Shown: positions 4,975-6,007 of the stretch, piece by piece
Numbering within the stretch: the stretch's first letter is position 1
Layout of the letters: each line of letters starts with the position of its first letter
NCBI GenBank assembly: GCA_001787455.1
Contig: MFXA01000038.1
Coordinates: forward strand, 1-6,007
DNA: 6,007 bases
Source: Candidatus Peregrinibacteria bacterium RIFCSPLOWO2_01_FULL_39_12
GTDB lineage: Bacteria; Patescibacteriota; Gracilibacteria; UBA1369; LOWO2-01-FULL-3
Reading direction: 5' to 3'
Made by a program: the position numbers and the translations under genes
The notes under the pieces: model-generated
The model's database searches: none
What the model saw: the letters and a program-made list of their open reading frames with translations, nothing else
Told to the model about the DNA's origin: nothing

Positions 4975-6007
4975 ATGTCATCTAAGAAAATTTGTAAAAA
5001 TTGCGGCAGTGAATTTCAGATCACAGATGAAGACACGCGTTTTTATAAATTATTTTCGGTCCCCGAACCGACAAAGTGCCCGACTTGCAGGCTTATCCGC
5101 CGCATGAATGAGCGAAATACGCGCAGTTTATATAAACGCAAATGTGATTTTTCCGGCAAAGAGATAATTTCCCAGTACCATGGAAATGCGCCTTTTCCGG
5201 TTTATCATTACGACCACTGGTTTGGCGACTCCTGGGATGCAATGAAATATGGTCAGCCGATTGATTTTACCAAGCCGTTTTTTGAACAATTTAAGGTTTT
5301 GAGGGATAAAGTTCCGCATATGTCGGCTTTTGTGGTCGGCGGAACTCTCCAAAACAGCGATTACACAAACTGCACAGGATATCTTAAGGATTGTTATTTG
5401 ATTTTCGAGGCTGATTACAATGAAAATTGTTATTACGATAACAGAATTTATCACTGTAAAAGCGTTGTTGACTGTCTTTGCATGTACGGATGCGAACTTT
5501 GCTACGAATCCAGAGATTCTATAAATTGTTATAATTTGAAATATTCGAATGACTGTGAAGATTGTGCAGACAGCCTGTTTTTATCCAACTGCAAAGGATG
5601 CAAAAATTGCATTGCCTGCATAAATTTAAGGCATAAGGATTATCATATTTTCAATAAGCCGTGTTCAGCTGAAGAATTTGCGGATTTCATCTCAAAAAAT
5701 AATTTAAATTCATACGATGGAGTTGCTTCTTTCTACAAAAAAGCTGATGATTTTTTCGCGCATCATCCCCATAAAAATTTACAGCAGGAGCATAATATAA
5801 ATTCACTTGGCGATTATTTATACAATTCAAAAAACGCTTACTATTGTTTTGACTGCAAGGATTTGGAGGATTGCAGGTACTGTGCGAGAGTTGCGATGAC
5901 TGTGAAATCCACGATGGACATGACCGGATGGGGTGATAATGTTGAGTTGGTTTATGAAACCGCCGCGTGCGGAAATAATGCCTATAATTTAAAATTCTGC
6001 ACAACTT
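4975..6007 (+). CDS. Zinc-ribbon, cysteine-rich protein of unknown function (3' end cut by window edge)
   Basis: This reading frame runs open from ATG 4975 to the window end (344 codons, no stop), so the protein is longer than seen. An in-frame TGA at 4969 fixes the start; TTG or GTG alternatives are absent. The N-terminus is a zinc ribbon: CKNCGSEF (7-14) and CPTCRLIRRMNERN (35-48), with FYKLFSVPEPTKCP between, resembling the small 'probable zinc-ribbon' type (CxxCGxxF...PxxCPxCR). Residues 57-117 form an aromatic-rich segment (VYHYDHWFGDSWDAM). Residues 130-230 are strongly Cys-rich with repeated Asp-Cys or Asn-Cys dyads, ending in a CxxCxxCxxC run (206-215); a second cluster starts at 291 (CFDCKDLEDCRYC). 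There are 27 cysteines in 344 residues. No signal peptide or membrane span is visible, so it is probably cytoplasmic. Similar proteins occur in CPR genomes as I recall, without a proven function; I assign none. Codon use and coherent motif phase support real coding. Confidence 0.88.
   Translation, partial: MSSKKICKNCGSEFQITDEDTRFYKLFSVPEPTKCPTCRLIRRMNERNTRSLYKRKCDFSGKEIISQYHGNAPFPVYHYDHWFGDSWDAMKYGQPIDFTKPFFEQFKVLRDKVPHMSAFVVGGTLQNSDYTNCTGYLKDCYLIFEADYNENCYYDNRIYHCKSVVDCLCMYGCELCYESRDSINCYNLKYSNDCEDCADSLFLSNCKGCKNCIACINLRHKDYHIFNKPCSAEEFADFISKNNLNSYDGVASFYKKADDFFAHHPHKNLQQEHNINSLGDYLYNSKNAYYCFDCKDLEDCRYCARVAMTVKSTMDMTGWGDNVELVYETAACGNNAYNLKFCTT

Noticed and set aside
5128..5454. 108-codon minus-strand frame
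   Set aside because: It is opposite the cysteine-rich protein, whose zinc-ribbon motif and cysteine periodicity support the plus strand.
5687..6004. 105-codon minus-strand frame with Cys and His
   Set aside because: It is antisense to the continuing cysteine-rich frame, which stays open from 4975 to the end of the window.
1..6007. CRISPR array or insertion sequence
   Set aside because: No regularly spaced repeats, transposase frame or terminal inverted repeats were seen on either strand.

Overview
The window looks like chromosomal DNA of a Patescibacteria (Candidate Phyla Radiation) bacterium, probably of the parcubacterial type. The case rests on several things seen together: an AT-rich Mur ligase with unusual motif variants; a short FtsB/DivIC-like protein ending in an aromatic tail; a lone VirD4/TraG-like ATPase of about 920 residues that no relaxase or mating-pore gene accompanies in the window; a zinc-ribbon, cysteine-rich protein of a kind I associate with these genomes; tRNAs with encoded CCA; and almost no Shine-Dalgarno signals. 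TGA ends a gene and is not read in frame, so the code is standard bacterial and not the TGA=Gly code of Gracilibacteria/Absconditabacteria. The lineage is an inference; no rRNA or other phylogenetic marker is present.

Layout. From 1 to 1309 on the minus strand is murC, cut by the window edge only a few residues before its expected C-terminus. A 68-bp gap separates it from a divergent small membrane protein of the FtsB/DivIC septum-formation family (1378-1776, plus). So a peptidoglycan precursor gene and a cell-division gene are read from the same intergenic region. A tRNA unit on the plus strand follows: a recognisable promoter (1799-1827), initiator tRNA-fMet (1841-1915), a 111-bp spacer full of small inverted and direct repeats, and a second CAU tRNA (2027-2103) whose anticodon arm and variable loop nearly copy those of the initiator. 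A short symmetric hairpin (2107-2127) lies where this unit meets the convergent large gene.

From 2130 to 4898 on the minus strand is the large membrane-anchored VirD4/TraG-type AAA+ ATPase, with one N-terminal membrane span, Walker A and B motifs and a proline-rich C-terminal tail. It is divergent from a cysteine-rich zinc-ribbon protein (4975 to beyond 6007, plus). The 76 bp between them hold two back-to-back extended -10 promoters whose -35 hexamers overlap.

The two most interesting items are these. In the cysteine-rich protein, 14 of the 15 cysteines between residues 140 and 230 fall in one register modulo three, which suggests a solenoid or multi-metal fold of unknown function. Second, the start regions suggest leaderless or nearly leaderless transcripts.
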